A DNA stretch of 64,000 nt from an archaeon (GTDB taxonomy: Archaea > Thermoproteota > Nitrososphaeria > Nitrososphaerales > UBA183). The position numbers and the translations under genes were made by a program. The notes beneath the pieces are model-generated. The model had not been told where the DNA came from. It did not search any database and was given only the letters and a program-made list of their open reading frames with translations. The DNA lies in NCBI GenBank assembly GCA_021828185.1, contig JAKASI010000005.1, forward strand, positions 1 through 64,000. The letters are read 5' to 3'. Shown here piece after piece: positions 9,401 to 17,601 of this stretch. How positions within the stretch are numbered: the first letter of the stretch is position 1; the number at the start of each line of letters is the position of its first letter.

Positions 9401-10008
9401 AGATCTTCGGTTCCGTGAACCGGGGCGCCGACAAGCAGTACACCGAGATGTACATCAACTACAAGAGCCTGTCCGTGAGGCACAACGAGCTGGAGAACGA
9501 GCGCAACTCCATCATCGCATTCATCGAGAGCGTGGACTCTGAGAAGAGGAAGGTGTTCATGTCTGCGTTCGACAGGGTGGGAGCCGAGTTCAGCTCGATA
9601 TTCGAGAAGCTCTCCGGAGGCCGGGCTCTCCTCGAGCTCGAAGAGCCGGAGGAGCTCTTCACCGGCGGGGTCATAATGAGAGCCGACTTCGGCAACGGCC
9701 TGCGCGAGTCCTCCCAGCACAGCGGAGGCCAGAGGGCGGTCACAGGGGTATCAATGATACTGGCGATGCAGGCCGTCCAGACTCACCCGTTCTACATGTT
9801 CGACGAGATTGACGCGGCCCTTGACGCCGTGAACTCCAGCAGTCTGGCCCGATTCCTGAAAGAGAAGTCGTCCGAGGCGCAGATAATCGCGATCACGCTC
9901 AGAGACGTCTTCGTCTCCGAAAGCGACATGACCTACGGCGTCTACTCTGCCGGAGGAATCTCGAGGGTGGTGCACTACAAGCCTGCAGAGGTGCCCCAGC
10001 GTGCCTAG
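6451..10008 (+). CDS. smc: Chromosome segregation protein SMC
   Basis: This 1185-residue protein shows the full SMC plan. The N-terminal ATPase half has Walker A at about residues 32-40 (TGPNGSGKS). Two long coiled coils follow, separated by a globular hinge at about 515-690. The C-terminal ATPase half carries the ABC signature (HSGGQRAVTG) near residue 1090 and Walker B (FYMFDEIDAALD) near 1115. SMC dimers with ScpA and ScpB form a ring that organises and separates chromosomes. The start is GTG. The next gene, scpA, begins 8 bases before the smc stop, which indicates one transcript and probably translational coupling. Confidence 0.96.
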   Translation: MTFIRRLEMRGFKSAGPRTAVVNFERGFTVITGPNGSGKSNLADAIAFAIGENSPKALRAANGRLSGLIYDPRSDDASGGKPTACRVTLQFDNADRAIPVDSDLVTLTRELREDGDNAYYINGRKTSRGALTDIIDLAGLAPGGFNIVAQGAATKMADLTPEEKRKVIEGVVGISKFDERKAEAQRQLSQADQRLEVAMARIGEMRSTLESLDSQRTDMVRFNLLESQINWLTAVLTSRRIGELKGRLATLRSQEQELNGKISDLGARLVELENRIGQVENEKTRFIVDVIQGGGASHVELQFQLAEVRNELETLEGDLKTAESNVAELEGETVPQLKQVVSEKQREVNSANSTVRQLTAEIEKLDSKHAELAQRLKEFFKAGEELRGTIERKGKQTARVQMKLADLGQKLTQTDLAINATNASLVVEKKRLDELKLRVDGYSEVLLKLEANTKQLFELYDSSTRELSTLDDSLSGVDKTREKLVASIQTASKILEKASAEVSKEEAFRHMSESLAGERSGQLRLQEYCEEGGVPGYVGRLGQLVKFPQQYSKAVNATMGKWMGAFIVQDLKSMTQLIKAAKSLKARSFSVIPLSEVESVSAVDVDKSAGVVGPLSEVLKHEKEFEGLVNFLAGDTVLVETEAIGYILASEGVRAVTAAGETFEQGGRAFSYGYQELVVNLMEGLENIEGISEVEDAVGALKGAIDRRRSELESLETDSRSMMKERVKKIVTTTSLKAEATTITRMANRYKSIFRNMNAEYQRQSTTVARLEQKLKANLEKKDTMAKEMSSLQQVVADTQGLGLDSMLAEVDATKQSLSSEIDGIRNRIQDLNLSLTREKANLENVLLRALEENQLDLANATEDLQSNKQFVRETPRRIRELAEQKSSFEAQISKLMESSKRSQPVLDEFDAKSRRLKEERDGVSRSIAANQKDLFALSGQSSTTQEKVEEALGSLRMLGYSEELEFFEGAEPLLAELQGEYQQIFGSVNRGADKQYTEMYINYKSLSVRHNELENERNSIIAFIESVDSEKRKVFMSAFDRVGAEFSSIFEKLSGGRALLELEEPEELFTGGVIMRADFGNGLRESSQHSGGQRAVTGVSMILAMQAVQTHPFYMFDEIDAALDAVNSSSLARFLKEKSSEAQIIAITLRDVFVSESDMTYGVYSAGGISRVVHYKPAEVPQRA

Positions 10009-10663
10009 CTCGTCGCTTCTTTCCAGGCCCCCGCTCAATGTCCTAATCGACCCGTCCCTGGCAAAGCGCAAGAGCCCCTGGGAGATCAACCTGACCGAGC
10101 TGCTCGATTTGTTCCTGAAGGCCATTTCGCAGACAGAGCTCATCGATATGCGGGCCGCGGGGACAGCCGCTCTCTCGTCGGCCACCATCTACAGGCTGAA
10201 GGTCGAGACCCTCTTCCTGTTCGAAAGGCTGAGGATGCAGCACAGGCTGATCGACTCGTCCGAGCCCCCTCAGCTTATAGTGATGCCGTTCAGGTATGAG
10301 ATCTACTCGACCAACATAGACGAGCTCTTCGACGAGCTCGGGCGTATACTCCAGGAAATCGTCGTCGACCAGGAGGGGGGTTCAGACCAGGGCCCTCTGC
10401 TGGCGGACATCCCGCCCCCCGACTTCGACAGCTATGTGGTGTCGCTTCAGTCCCTCCTCTCGGAGTTCAGGAAGATACTCGTCGAGAGGCTCAGGGCGAC
10501 GGGTAAGGCGCTCCTTTCGGAGCTGCTGCGGGGCCTCTCGCCCCTGGACGCCGCCCGCGTCTTCATCCTCCTCCTGTTCGCGGCCAACAGCGGCGAAGTC
10601 GTGATCAACCAGGAGGAGACCGACGAGGACGCGCTGGTGGTGTCGGTGGGGCAGCTTGAGTGA
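10001..10663 (+). CDS. scpA: Segregation and condensation protein A (kleisin)
   Basis: This 220-residue kleisin bridges the two SMC heads and binds ScpB. The N-terminal region (SPWEINLTELLDLFLKAI) matches the start of archaeal ScpA, with a DMRAAG..LSSATIYRLKVE stretch that corresponds to the helices packing on the SMC neck. The C-terminal 50 residues form the small winged-helix that binds the other SMC head. It starts with GTG inside the 3' end of smc and overlaps scpB by 8 bases, so the three genes form a compact smc-scpA-scpB operon. Confidence 0.87.
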   Translation: MPSSSLLSRPPLNVLIDPSLAKRKSPWEINLTELLDLFLKAISQTELIDMRAAGTAALSSATIYRLKVETLFLFERLRMQHRLIDSSEPPQLIVMPFRYEIYSTNIDELFDELGRILQEIVVDQEGGSDQGPLLADIPPPDFDSYVVSLQSLLSEFRKILVERLRATGKALLSELLRGLSPLDAARVFILLLFAANSGEVVINQEETDEDALVVSVGQLE

Positions 10664-11195
10664 TGCGGTAAAGGAAGCGCTCCCGAAGGAGGTCCTGGCG
10701 AAGGTGGAAGCCGCCCTATACGCCTCGGGGAGGCCGCTGAGCGTCGAAGAGATCGCGAAGGTCGCCGGGACCGCTTCGGAGAGGAGGGCGGTGAGCATCG
10801 CCCGCGAGATCGCGAAGTCAGTCAACGGGAGCATGCAGGCGGTCGAGGTGGTGGAGTATTCCGGGCCAAAGTTCGCAATGCAGTTGAAGGCCCAGTACAC
10901 ACAGACCGCGCGGAAATTCGCGACGAGGCCCCTCCTCTCTCGCGCTGCGCTGAGGACGCTTTCGTTTATCGCCTTCTTCCAACCCATCACTTCCGCGGAG
11001 CTCGTCCTCAGAAGGAGCTCCACCGTGTACCAGCACCTGAGGGAGCTGGAGGACGTCGGGTTCGTAACCAGCGAGAGGAGGGGGAGGAGCAGGGCCTACA
11101 AGACGACCATCAGGTTCGCCGAGTACTTCGGGCTCAGCCCCGACGTTGTCACGCTCAAGAGACAGCTTGAGAACCGGACCCTGACCCTGAGATAG
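10656..11195 (+). CDS. scpB: Segregation and condensation protein B
   Basis: This 179-residue protein consists of two winged-helix domains, the ScpB architecture. The first (LAKVEAALYASGRPLSVEEIAKVAG) is the typical N-terminal motif. The second contains LRTLSFIAFFQPITSAEL and STVYQHLRELEDVGFV. ScpB dimers bind the ScpA linker in the SMC complex. The TTG start overlaps the scpA stop by 8 bases. A 74-base gap without a clear promoter separates it from rps8e. Confidence 0.87.
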   Translation: MSDAVKEALPKEVLAKVEAALYASGRPLSVEEIAKVAGTASERRAVSIAREIAKSVNGSMQAVEVVEYSGPKFAMQLKAQYTQTARKFATRPLLSRAALRTLSFIAFFQPITSAELVLRRSSTVYQHLRELEDVGFVTSERRGRSRAYKTTIRFAEYFGLSPDVVTLKRQLENRTLTLR

Positions 11196-11269
11196 CCTCG
11201 TTCTTGGCTGCCGCCTCAGTCCAAAACGCTTAACATCCGGGGCCGGAGGGCGCTTCGAAAGGTATCGAT

Positions 11270-11656
11270 TTGACCAGGCCACTCGAGAACCTCACGAAGA
11301 GGAAGCCCACAGGCGGGAGAGCGAAGCCGCACAGAGGGAGGAGGGCGTACGAAAGCGACGGGTATGCCATAGAGCCGCTGGTGGGGGAGGCCTCCAGGAG
11401 GCTGATATACAGACGCGGCGGGCACGTCTCCGCAGGGCTGATCTTCGCGGATTTCGCCAACGTGTCGGACGGCTCAGGGAAGGCGAAGAAATCGAAGATA
11501 CTTCGGGTCAAGAAGAGCCCTGCCAACAGGGACTACGAAAGGAGGGGCGTGATAACGAGGGGGGCTGTTCTCGAGACCGAAGCCGGAGAGGCCGTGGTCA
11601 CGTCGAGGCCTACCGCCGACGGCGTGGTCAACGCGGTGCTGACCTCGAAGAAATGA
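11270..11656 (+). CDS. rps8e: 30S ribosomal protein S8e
   Basis: This 128-residue basic protein is a small-subunit ribosomal protein found in archaea and eukaryotes. The diagnostic N-terminal stretch is visible (LTKRKPTGGRAKPHRGRR), as is the later VKKSPANRDYERRGVITRG segment. It starts with TTG and its stop overlaps the ATG of srp19 (11653) by 4 bases, so the two are co-transcribed. Confidence 0.9.
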   Translation: MTRPLENLTKRKPTGGRAKPHRGRRAYESDGYAIEPLVGEASRRLIYRRGGHVSAGLIFADFANVSDGSGKAKKSKILRVKKSPANRDYERRGVITRGAVLETEAGEAVVTSRPTADGVVNAVLTSKK

Positions 11657-11979
11657 AAGAGTACGAAAGGCAGATCTTCTGGCTGGAGTATTTCGACTCG
11701 GCGCTCAAGCGGAGCGAAGGGAGGAGGGTCCCTCTCAGCTCGGCGACCCGAGAGCCAACGCTCAGCGAACTGAGCGAGGCGTGCAGGAGGCTCAACCTGC
11801 AGCCCCAGCCGCAGACCGCGCGTTTTCCCTCGCTCTCTTCGAAGGAGTCGGGGTACGTGTCGGTGGCCAAGTCAACGCCGAAGCAGGCGCTGCTGCTCAG
11901 GGTCGCGCGAGAGCTCTCCGTCGTCCGGGGGCTTGCGGCAAAGCGCCAGCCTCAGAAGCAGCCTGGCCGCAGAAGGTGA
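11653..11979 (+). CDS. srp19: Signal recognition particle 19 kDa protein
   Basis: This 108-residue protein binds the S domain of archaeal 7S RNA and prepares it for SRP54 binding. The family signature is clear: FWLEYFDSALKRSEGRRVP near the N-terminus, and PTLSELSEACRRLNLQP after it. The C-terminal 15 residues are a basic RNA-binding tail (KRQPQKQPGRRR). Its ATG overlaps the rps8e stop. Confidence 0.9.
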   Translation: MKEYERQIFWLEYFDSALKRSEGRRVPLSSATREPTLSELSEACRRLNLQPQPQTARFPSLSSKESGYVSVAKSTPKQALLLRVARELSVVRGLAAKRQPQKQPGRRR

Positions 11980-12139
11980 CCGTCCTCATTCACGGAGGGT
12001 GAGCGTCATGTTCCACTATTTCTCAAAGCAGTAGCATACGCTCTGTAATGTCTGGAGCACCCAGAGGTCGCCTACGTAGAGTCTCTTCACAACAGTAATC
12101 TAGTCTCCTGGAAAACTGTCCAGTGCGAATTCTCCAGAG

Positions 12140-13082
12140 GACTCTCGCGCTAGAAGGCTCCTTGCGATTGTTCCCGTCACAGCCATCCTCCTGTTGGGGA
12201 CCGCCTTCGGACTCGTGACCCCGCCGGCTCAGGCCGCAGGGTCGGACCACGCCGGTGTCGCCATCCCGCTTTACAATTATCCTGACTCCACCTGGGCCGC
12301 CATCGTCCAGGTGCACGAGCAGTACCCCAACGTCCCAATAGCAGTGATCGTGAACCCCAACAACGGGCCCGGCTCTTCGCAGGACCCAACTTTCCTCTCG
12401 GGGATACAGAACTCCAAGGCGCACGGAATCACAGTCCTGGGGTACGTCGATCTCCTAGCCAACTGCGAGTGCTCTATGAAGCCCCTGAGCACGGCCAAGA
12501 GCCACGTGAGCTAGTACTGGGACTGGTGCCACGTGAACGGAATAATGTTTGACAACTTCAACAACAGACTCACCTACTCCCTCTCGACCTACTCGTCGCT
12601 GAGTTCGTGAAGTCCCTCGGGATGACCTATACCATGGGGAACCCGGGGACGTCGGTGAGCAGCAGCTACATCGGGACCCTGGACAACCTTTGCATCTACG
12701 AGAGCAACGGGTACCCGTCGCTTTCCTTCATCACCTATGCCGGATACCCCCCTCTGACTTCACCTTCGTTGCCTACGGCGTGCCGTTCAACGCCAACTTC
12801 GTCACCAGCGCGGCCCTGAACTGCGGTCCTACCATAGACCCCACCTCGACCACATTGACAGTGAACGGAGTTCCATCCGGCGTCTCAAGCGTCCAACTTG
12901 CGAGCCCGTCAGGCGCGGTCCTAGGGACGGCCACGGTGACCAACGGGGTCGCGACCTTCGACCTGGGGCCCTACACCTACCCGGTCAACGCCAGCATCGT
13001 ACTGAAGGACTCCAGCGGCGGGACCGTAGCCTCCAGCGGCACGTTCAACCTCTACGGCGGAGACATCTACACAGTATCCTAG
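12140..13082 (+). pseudogene. Broken Spherulin-4-like secreted protein gene
   Basis: Three frames together spell one protein. Frame A starts after 12104 with a signal-peptide-like segment (LAIVPVTAILLLGTAFGLV), then VAIPLYNYPDSTWAAIV and IAVIVNPNNGPGSS, typical of Spherulin-4-like cell-surface proteins. It meets an in-frame TAG at 12513-12515, yet continues with homologous sense (YWDWCHVNGIMFDNFNN) to a TGA at 12608-12610. Frame B resumes with VKSLGMTYTMGNPGTSVSS. After a C run at about 12747-12752, frame C gives DFTFVAYGVPFNANF and a beta-rich C-terminus ending at TAG 13080-13082. There is no good start codon. One stop and two shifts make this a pseudogene. Confidence 0.75.
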
Positions 13083-13112
13083 GGTCCCGACAGGGACCCT
13101 TCTTTCCTTTTT
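13081..13112 (+). terminator. Stem-loop with T-rich tail
   Basis: An 8-bp perfect stem AGGGTCCC/GGGACCCT with a GACA loop overlaps the TAG of the Spherulin-like gene and is followed by TTCTTTCCTTTTT. The T-rich tail is what archaeal termination needs; the hairpin makes it look like an intrinsic terminator. Confidence 0.7.
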
Positions 13113-13269
13113 CGGAGTGCCCAGCGCGAGCAGGTCCCGAAGACAATGGCATGGCGGTCCACTCTGAGACCGCGGTGGAACCTGCACATGCCGGCCGGAG
13201 TATTGCAACGGAGACCGGGTGAAGGTCGGGAGGTCAACCGAGGTCTTCCCGGAATCCTTAGGCCGAAGG

Positions 13270-13275
13270 TTTAAA
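13270..13275 (+). promoter_or_regulatory. TATA-like box of the gar1-tfb cluster
   Basis: TTTAAA is centred 29 nt upstream of the TTG start of gar1, consistent with a leaderless transcript for the gar1-tfb-RPC34-like-cdd-rlmE group. Confidence 0.5.
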
Positions 13276-13301
13276 GGCAGGATGGCAGGCGTTCTCGTTT
13301 C

Positions 13302-13523
13302 TTGTTTCAAGTCGGCACATTGTTGCATCAGGCCAAGAGTGGCCGGCTGATTGTCAGGCTCTCGCAGGAGGTCCGTCCCGGCGTCTTCGTTTTCGACCAG
13401 GGGAGCCGGAACCTGGGCAGAGTCGTCGAGCTCATCGGCCCAGTGAAGTCCCCCTACGCTTCAGTAGCGGCGGCGAGCAGCAGGCTGGGCAAGCCCGGGG
13501 ACCCCATCTTCATAGAAAGGTGA
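13302..13523 (+). CDS. H/ACA ribonucleoprotein subunit Gar1
   Basis: This 73-residue protein has the Gar1 beta-barrel pattern: a first strand, then RPGVFVFDQGSRNLGRVVE and LIGPVKSPYASVA. Gar1 joins Cbf5, Nop10 and L7Ae in RNA-guided pseudouridylation and helps turnover of the substrate. In archaea the gene often precedes tfb, as here. It starts with TTG 29 nt after a TATA box. The next start codon (GTG 13525) is one base past its stop. Confidence 0.85.
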   Translation: MFQVGTLLHQAKSGRLIVRLSQEVRPGVFVFDQGSRNLGRVVELIGPVKSPYASVAAASSRLGKPGDPIFIER

Positions 13524-13524
13524 A

Positions 13525-14476
13525 GTGAACGAGCCTCTGGAACGAGAGCAGGGACGACGGCTTCAGGACTTCATGCCCGGTGTGCGGGAACAGGCTGATC
13601 GGAGACTCCGAGAAGGGAGAGCAGGTCTGCCCCACCTGCGGATACGTCACGGTCGCCCCGGCCGACACCGGGCCGGAATGGAAGGCCATGGACCTAGAAG
13701 AGAAGAACAGGCGGGTGAGGGTGGGGTCGCCAACCACCCTGGCGCTGCACGACTTCGGGCTCACCACGGAGATCAGCCGGACCATGCGGGACTCCCATGG
13801 CAAGTACCTCGACCCGGCCATGCGCGCCACGGTCGAGAAGATGAGAAAGTGGCAGAGCAGGACCAGGACGATCAACAGCGAAGAGCGGGGCCTTTCGAAC
13901 GTGCTTTCGAAGATCAGCGAACTGTGCGAGGCCCTCAACCTCCCCGACAACGTCGCCGAGACCGCCGCTCAGATCTACAGGACGTCGGCCAGGATGAAGG
14001 TCGCCAAGAGCAAGTCGATACTCGGCATGACCGCAGCCACGGTCTACCTCGCGTGCAGGAAGTGCGGGGTGTCGAGGACCCTCAAGGAGGTCGCCAGGGC
14101 GGCCGGGATGGAAAAAGGGAGCGTGGCCAGGTACTTCCGTCTCGTCCTCAAGGAGGTCGAGCGGGACTACGTCCCTCCCCCCTCGGTGGAGAAGTACATC
14201 TCGAAGCTGATCAACATGGCCAAGATAGACCCGAAGGTGGAGCACCTCGCCCTTGCGCTTTCTCGGAAGACCAGTGACTCGAAGATATCAAGCGGAAAGG
14301 CTCCCGCGGGGCTCGCAGCCGCCTACGTCTACATCTCGTCGGTGATGGTGGGCGAACATCTGCCGCAGAGGGAGGTCGCGGAGTTCGCCGAAGTGACCGA
14401 GGTCACGGTGAGGAACAGGTGCAGGGAAATCCTCGACAACTTCGTGATAAGACAGGAGTTCGTGCCAATCAAATGA
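13525..14476 (+). CDS. tfb: Transcription initiation factor B (TFB), 1-nt frameshift near the 5' end
   Basis: TFB recruits RNA polymerase to TBP-bound promoters. From 13574 the frame encodes the zinc ribbon (CPVCGNRL, then CPTCGYV) and the B-reader/linker. Two cyclin-like repeats follow, starting near LSNVLSKISELCEAL and VEKYISKLINMAKI. In that frame no ATG, GTG or TTG precedes the first CPVC pair. The only good start, GTG 13525, is one base after gar1 and in another frame. Removing one G from the GGG at 13551-13553 would give MNEPLEREQDDGFRTSCPVC and a 316-residue protein. If the sequence is right, translation must begin at GTG 13580 and lose one zinc ligand. Confidence 0.85.
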
Positions 14477-14964
14477 CAAAGGCCAAAGCGAAGCCAAAGG
14501 CGGCGCCCCAGAGGAAGCAGGCGAAGCCAGCGAAGGAGCCGGAGCCCCAAAAGCCGGTGGAGAGGACGGAGGAAGAACTGGTGGACCTGACGTCGAGGGT
14601 CTACAAGCTCGTCGTAGAGCAGGGAAGAGACGGCGTCCTGCAGAGCGAAATCTGGAAGGAGCTGGGGCTGACAAGCAGGGACGGGTCTAGGCTTGCCATC
14701 AGACTGGAGAGGAGGGGGCTCATAGGACGGGTGAAGGTCCTCGAGGAGGGGAGATGGACCTACAAGCTTACCCCGCTGCGGTTCCCCACCGACATGGCCT
14801 CGATCGAGAAAGCGCCGTGCATAATCTGCCAGTACGAGTCAAAGTGCTCGGTCGAAGGAGAAGTAAGCCCCTACGTCTGCCCGTGGATCGGCCCCTGGGT
14901 GATCGAAGAAGCGCGGGCTGCTCGGGCCCAGGTCGCCGAGCCCCAGCCGGTCACGGTACGATAG
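14473..14964 (+). CDS. RPC34/RPC39-like winged-helix protein with a cysteine cluster
   Basis: This 163-residue protein has a Lys/Pro-rich N-terminal tail (about 40 residues) and a winged helix (RVYKLVVEQGRDGVLQSEIW...RLAIRLERRGLIGRVKV). The C-terminus holds four cysteines: CIIC, then KC and VCPW. This arrangement matches the archaeal homologue of the RNA polymerase III subunit RPC34/hRPC39, in which cysteines bind an iron-sulfur cluster; it occurs in Crenarchaeota and Thaumarchaeota. Its ATG overlaps the tfb stop (ATGA), which supports a role in transcription. Identity rests on motif pattern and context. Confidence 0.72.
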   Translation: MTKAKAKPKAAPQRKQAKPAKEPEPQKPVERTEEELVDLTSRVYKLVVEQGRDGVLQSEIWKELGLTSRDGSRLAIRLERRGLIGRVKVLEEGRWTYKLTPLRFPTDMASIEKAPCIICQYESKCSVEGEVSPYVCPWIGPWVIEEARAARAQVAEPQPVTVR

Positions 14965-14975
14965 TGCCTCCTGCG

Positions 14976-15386
14976 ATGACCGAGAAGGAGAAGCTCCGCA
15001 CTCTAGTGGGAGCAGCCACGAAGGCGAGGTCTCGTGCCTATTCCCCCTATTCGGGGGTCAAGATAGGCGCCGCAGTCCTCAGCTCCGACGGAAGGGTCTT
15101 CACGGGCGCCAACATCGAGAACTCCTCCTACGGCCTTTCCTGCTGCGCCGAGAGGACGGCGATATTCAAGGCAGTCTCCGAAGGAGTCAAGCGCATTGTC
15201 GCCATCGCGGTGGTGGGCGAGTCGGAGCAGTACACAAGGCCGTGCGGCGCCTGCAGACAGGTGATGGTCGAGTTCAACCCGAAGATGAGGGTGCTCAGGC
15301 GCGGGGTCGACGGGTTCGCCGCCGATGAGACCGCGGGGGCGCTCCTCCCCCGCCACTTCAACCCCCCAGAGCTGTCGGAGAATTGA
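14976..15386 (+). CDS. cdd: Cytidine deaminase
   Basis: This 136-residue enzyme hydrolyses cytidine or deoxycytidine to uridine in pyrimidine salvage. The zinc site is complete: CAE at residues 57-59 (catalytic Glu59) and PCGAC at 89-93. SPYSGVKIGAAVL and GANIENSSYGL are family motifs for substrate binding. An ATG at 14976 is preferred; a GTG at 14964 overlapping the previous stop is an alternative. The stop overlaps the TTG of rlmE (TTGA). Confidence 0.92.
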   Translation: MTEKEKLRTLVGAATKARSRAYSPYSGVKIGAAVLSSDGRVFTGANIENSSYGLSCCAERTAIFKAVSEGVKRIVAIAVVGESEQYTRPCGACRQVMVEFNPKMRVLRRGVDGFAADETAGALLPRHFNPPELSEN

Positions 15387-15979
15387 GGCTCCACGAGGCA
15401 AGACGGGACCTCTACAGGCGTCTTGCCAGGGAACAGGGGTACAGGAGCCGGGCCGCGTTCAAGCTGATAGAGGCGAACGAGAGGTACGACTTCCTGAGGG
15501 CAGGCGGGAGGGTTCTCGACTTCGGCTCCTCTCCGGGAGGGTGGCTCCAGGTCGCCTCGGAGCTGGTCGGGCCAGAAGGGAAGGTCGTCGGCGTCGACAC
15601 GAGTCCCATCAGGGTCAAGGGGAAGAACATCGTAGCCTTGAGGATGGATGTCAACGACCCCTCCTTCCCGGCCAGGGCACAGGAGGCCCTGGGAGCGAGG
15701 GCAGACGTCTTCCTTTCGGATCTGGCTCCCTCGGTCTCGGGGGTCTGGGAGCTGGACCAGGGGAGACAGGTGGATCTCACCATGAAGGTGCTCGCGTTGG
15801 CCCCGGCCCTCCTCAGGTTGGGAGGGTCGCTGTTCTGCAAGCTATTTGAGGGGGAAGAGTCGCAGAATGTGAGGACTGAGCTCAGGAAGCGCTTCGAGAC
15901 CGTCCGGGTCATCAAGCCTGCCGCGAGCAGGAACGCCAGTTCCGAGCTGTACTACTTCTGCGAGAACCTTCTCCCCTGA
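15383..15979 (+). CDS. rRNA 2'-O-methyltransferase RlmE/FtsJ family
   Basis: This 198-residue SAM-dependent enzyme has the FtsJ fold. SRAAFKLIE carries the catalytic Lys27, and VLDFGSSPGGW is the SAM-binding loop. FLSDLAPS (Asp), LFCKLF (Lys) and SSELYY (Glu) complete the K-D-K-E tetrad. The bacterial relative methylates U2552 of 23S rRNA. The start is TTG within the cdd stop codon. The 3' end overlaps the convergent envelope gene by 28 bases, which is unusual. Confidence 0.88.
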   Translation: MRLHEARRDLYRRLAREQGYRSRAAFKLIEANERYDFLRAGGRVLDFGSSPGGWLQVASELVGPEGKVVGVDTSPIRVKGKNIVALRMDVNDPSFPARAQEALGARADVFLSDLAPSVSGVWELDQGRQVDLTMKVLALAPALLRLGGSLFCKLFEGEESQNVRTELRKRFETVRVIKPAASRNASSELYYFCENLLP

Positions 15980-17601
15980 CCAGGAGTCCGCTCCCGTCTT
16001 CTTACCCAGATGGCGACGTTTGCCAACGCACCCACGACCGCCGCGAGCCCGAGCCCCTCCAGAACTATCGTCTGCGAGCCCGCGCCGTTTGTGGCTCCCA
16101 GGACAAGCTGCTGGCTCCTTCCTGGTGCCAGGATGGTCGTCGCAGTTGCCGAGCTGTTGCCTCCCGCCGCTGTGACGTTGTATCCTCCAGGCGGCAGGTA
16201 GAACGTGGCCTCCCCTGAGGGGCCAGTGGTGGCATTCTCCAGGAGTCCAGTCGAATCTGACACACCCACTCTCCCTCCAGCGAATCCGCTTCCGGCCACA
16301 AGGTACTGGACCACGAGCTTTGACACGTTGAGGGCGACCTGCCTCACGGCGAAGGAGGCCAAGGGGCCTGCGGTCCCTGAGAAGAAGTAGTGGCTGCCAA
16401 GGCCGGCCTCGTATCCTATCTGTCCGGCCGGGGCGTCCAACAGTGCGAAGATGGTCCCATTGCTGACGTCGTATTCAAGCACCCCCGTGGTCGAGCTCAC
16501 CCGGATGTTATAGCTCGACAGCCTCACCCCCCACGGCATTCCGACGAACCCCACGGCGGAGAGGTTCACCTTCAACGGCAGGTAGGCGAGCCCCTGGAGC
16601 CCTGACGCCTCGTAGGTGAGCCATGCAGATCTCGGCCAAGACCCCGGGTCGTAACCGAGCCGCACTGATATCGCAAAGTTGTTCGAGTAAACCGGGTAGG
16701 TCGAGCAAGCTCCGCGCCAGACCCATCCCCCGCTGCCAGTGACGATGACGTCGGCGGTCGAAAGGAAGACCCCCCCTGCGCCCTCGAAGAATGTCCTCAC
16801 CTGATAGGTCCCGGGCCACAACTGAGCATCGTGCCGCAGGGAGAGAGCGACCGGTTCCCCGTCGGACACTAGTCCGGAATCCGTTGCCGCCACCTGGACC
16901 GCGCGCGAGACCAGTGTGGATGCGGAGCCGGGGAGCAGGAACGAAACCGAGCGGTACAGTTCGACGGAGAGCGAATAATTGGCACTCAATGGCGACGGGA
17001 GTGCCTGAAGCGAATCGTGATTCATGGAGATGTTCACATATCCTGCGCCGATTCCGGAAGGAAGGGGAATCTGGGCGACAGACGGGTCGGCACCTGCGAC
17101 GAGACAGGCTGAGGCACCGTACATCTGGATGTCAGGAGACGTGGCGAAGCCCAAGTCGAGGTGTCCCTGCTTCAGATGAAACGCTGACAGGGTGAAGTTC
17201 GCAGGCTCTGAAGCCGCGTCGCTCACAATGAACAAGGCGGGGGGGAAGGTGGAGTTCACAGCTTCCAGAGTCCACAGTCCCTGAAAGTCTGTCGAGTTGA
17301 TTGTAAGCAATCTTGACGGGACCCCGGGCTCGAGAACCTCTGAGTAGGTGGTTGAATTGGGCCCGCCGAAGTTGGCTAGGGGAGAAAGTGTGACCTGGAC
17401 AGTCGTATTGAAGTGAGACATGGCCCAGACCTGATCTCCGGCCGTGAAGGCGGGGGTCCCCCCCTTCACAGGGAAGAGGATGGAAGAGCCGTACCCCAGG
17501 TCAATCGGGACAACCCCCGCAGACGCCCCCGGAGTGAGGGGCTGAAGGGGGAATGCGCTCAACGCTATCAGCAAGAGCGCGCCCAGGGCTCTAGCTTTCA
17601 C
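15952..17601 (-). CDS. Secreted membrane-anchored protein of the MoxR/DUF58 operon
   Basis: This 549-residue protein has an N-terminal signal peptide (ALGALLLIALSAFPLQPL), a long beta-rich extracytoplasmic region with many NxS/T sites, and a C-terminal transmembrane helix near residues 510-535 followed by a basic tail (WVRRRERTPGQGRRF). A segment near residue 460 (GEATFYLPPGGYNVTAAGG) resembles a carboxypeptidase-regulatory-like beta domain. It is the last gene of the operon and overlaps the preceding gene by 11 bases. Probably a cell-surface partner of the MoxR system; no enzymatic motif is seen. Confidence 0.65.
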   Translation of the reverse strand: MKARALGALLLIALSAFPLQPLTPGASAGVVPIDLGYGSSILFPVKGGTPAFTAGDQVWAMSHFNTTVQVTLSPLANFGGPNSTTYSEVLEPGVPSRLLTINSTDFQGLWTLEAVNSTFPPALFIVSDAASEPANFTLSAFHLKQGHLDLGFATSPDIQMYGASACLVAGADPSVAQIPLPSGIGAGYVNISMNHDSLQALPSPLSANYSLSVELYRSVSFLLPGSASTLVSRAVQVAATDSGLVSDGEPVALSLRHDAQLWPGTYQVRTFFEGAGGVFLSTADVIVTGSGGWVWRGACSTYPVYSNNFAISVRLGYDPGSWPRSAWLTYEASGLQGLAYLPLKVNLSAVGFVGMPWGVRLSSYNIRVSSTTGVLEYDVSNGTIFALLDAPAGQIGYEAGLGSHYFFSGTAGPLASFAVRQVALNVSKLVVQYLVAGSGFAGGRVGVSDSTGLLENATTGPSGEATFYLPPGGYNVTAAGGNSSATATTILAPGRSQQLVLGATNGAGSQTIVLEGLGLAAVVGALANVAIWVRRRERTPGQGRRFSQK

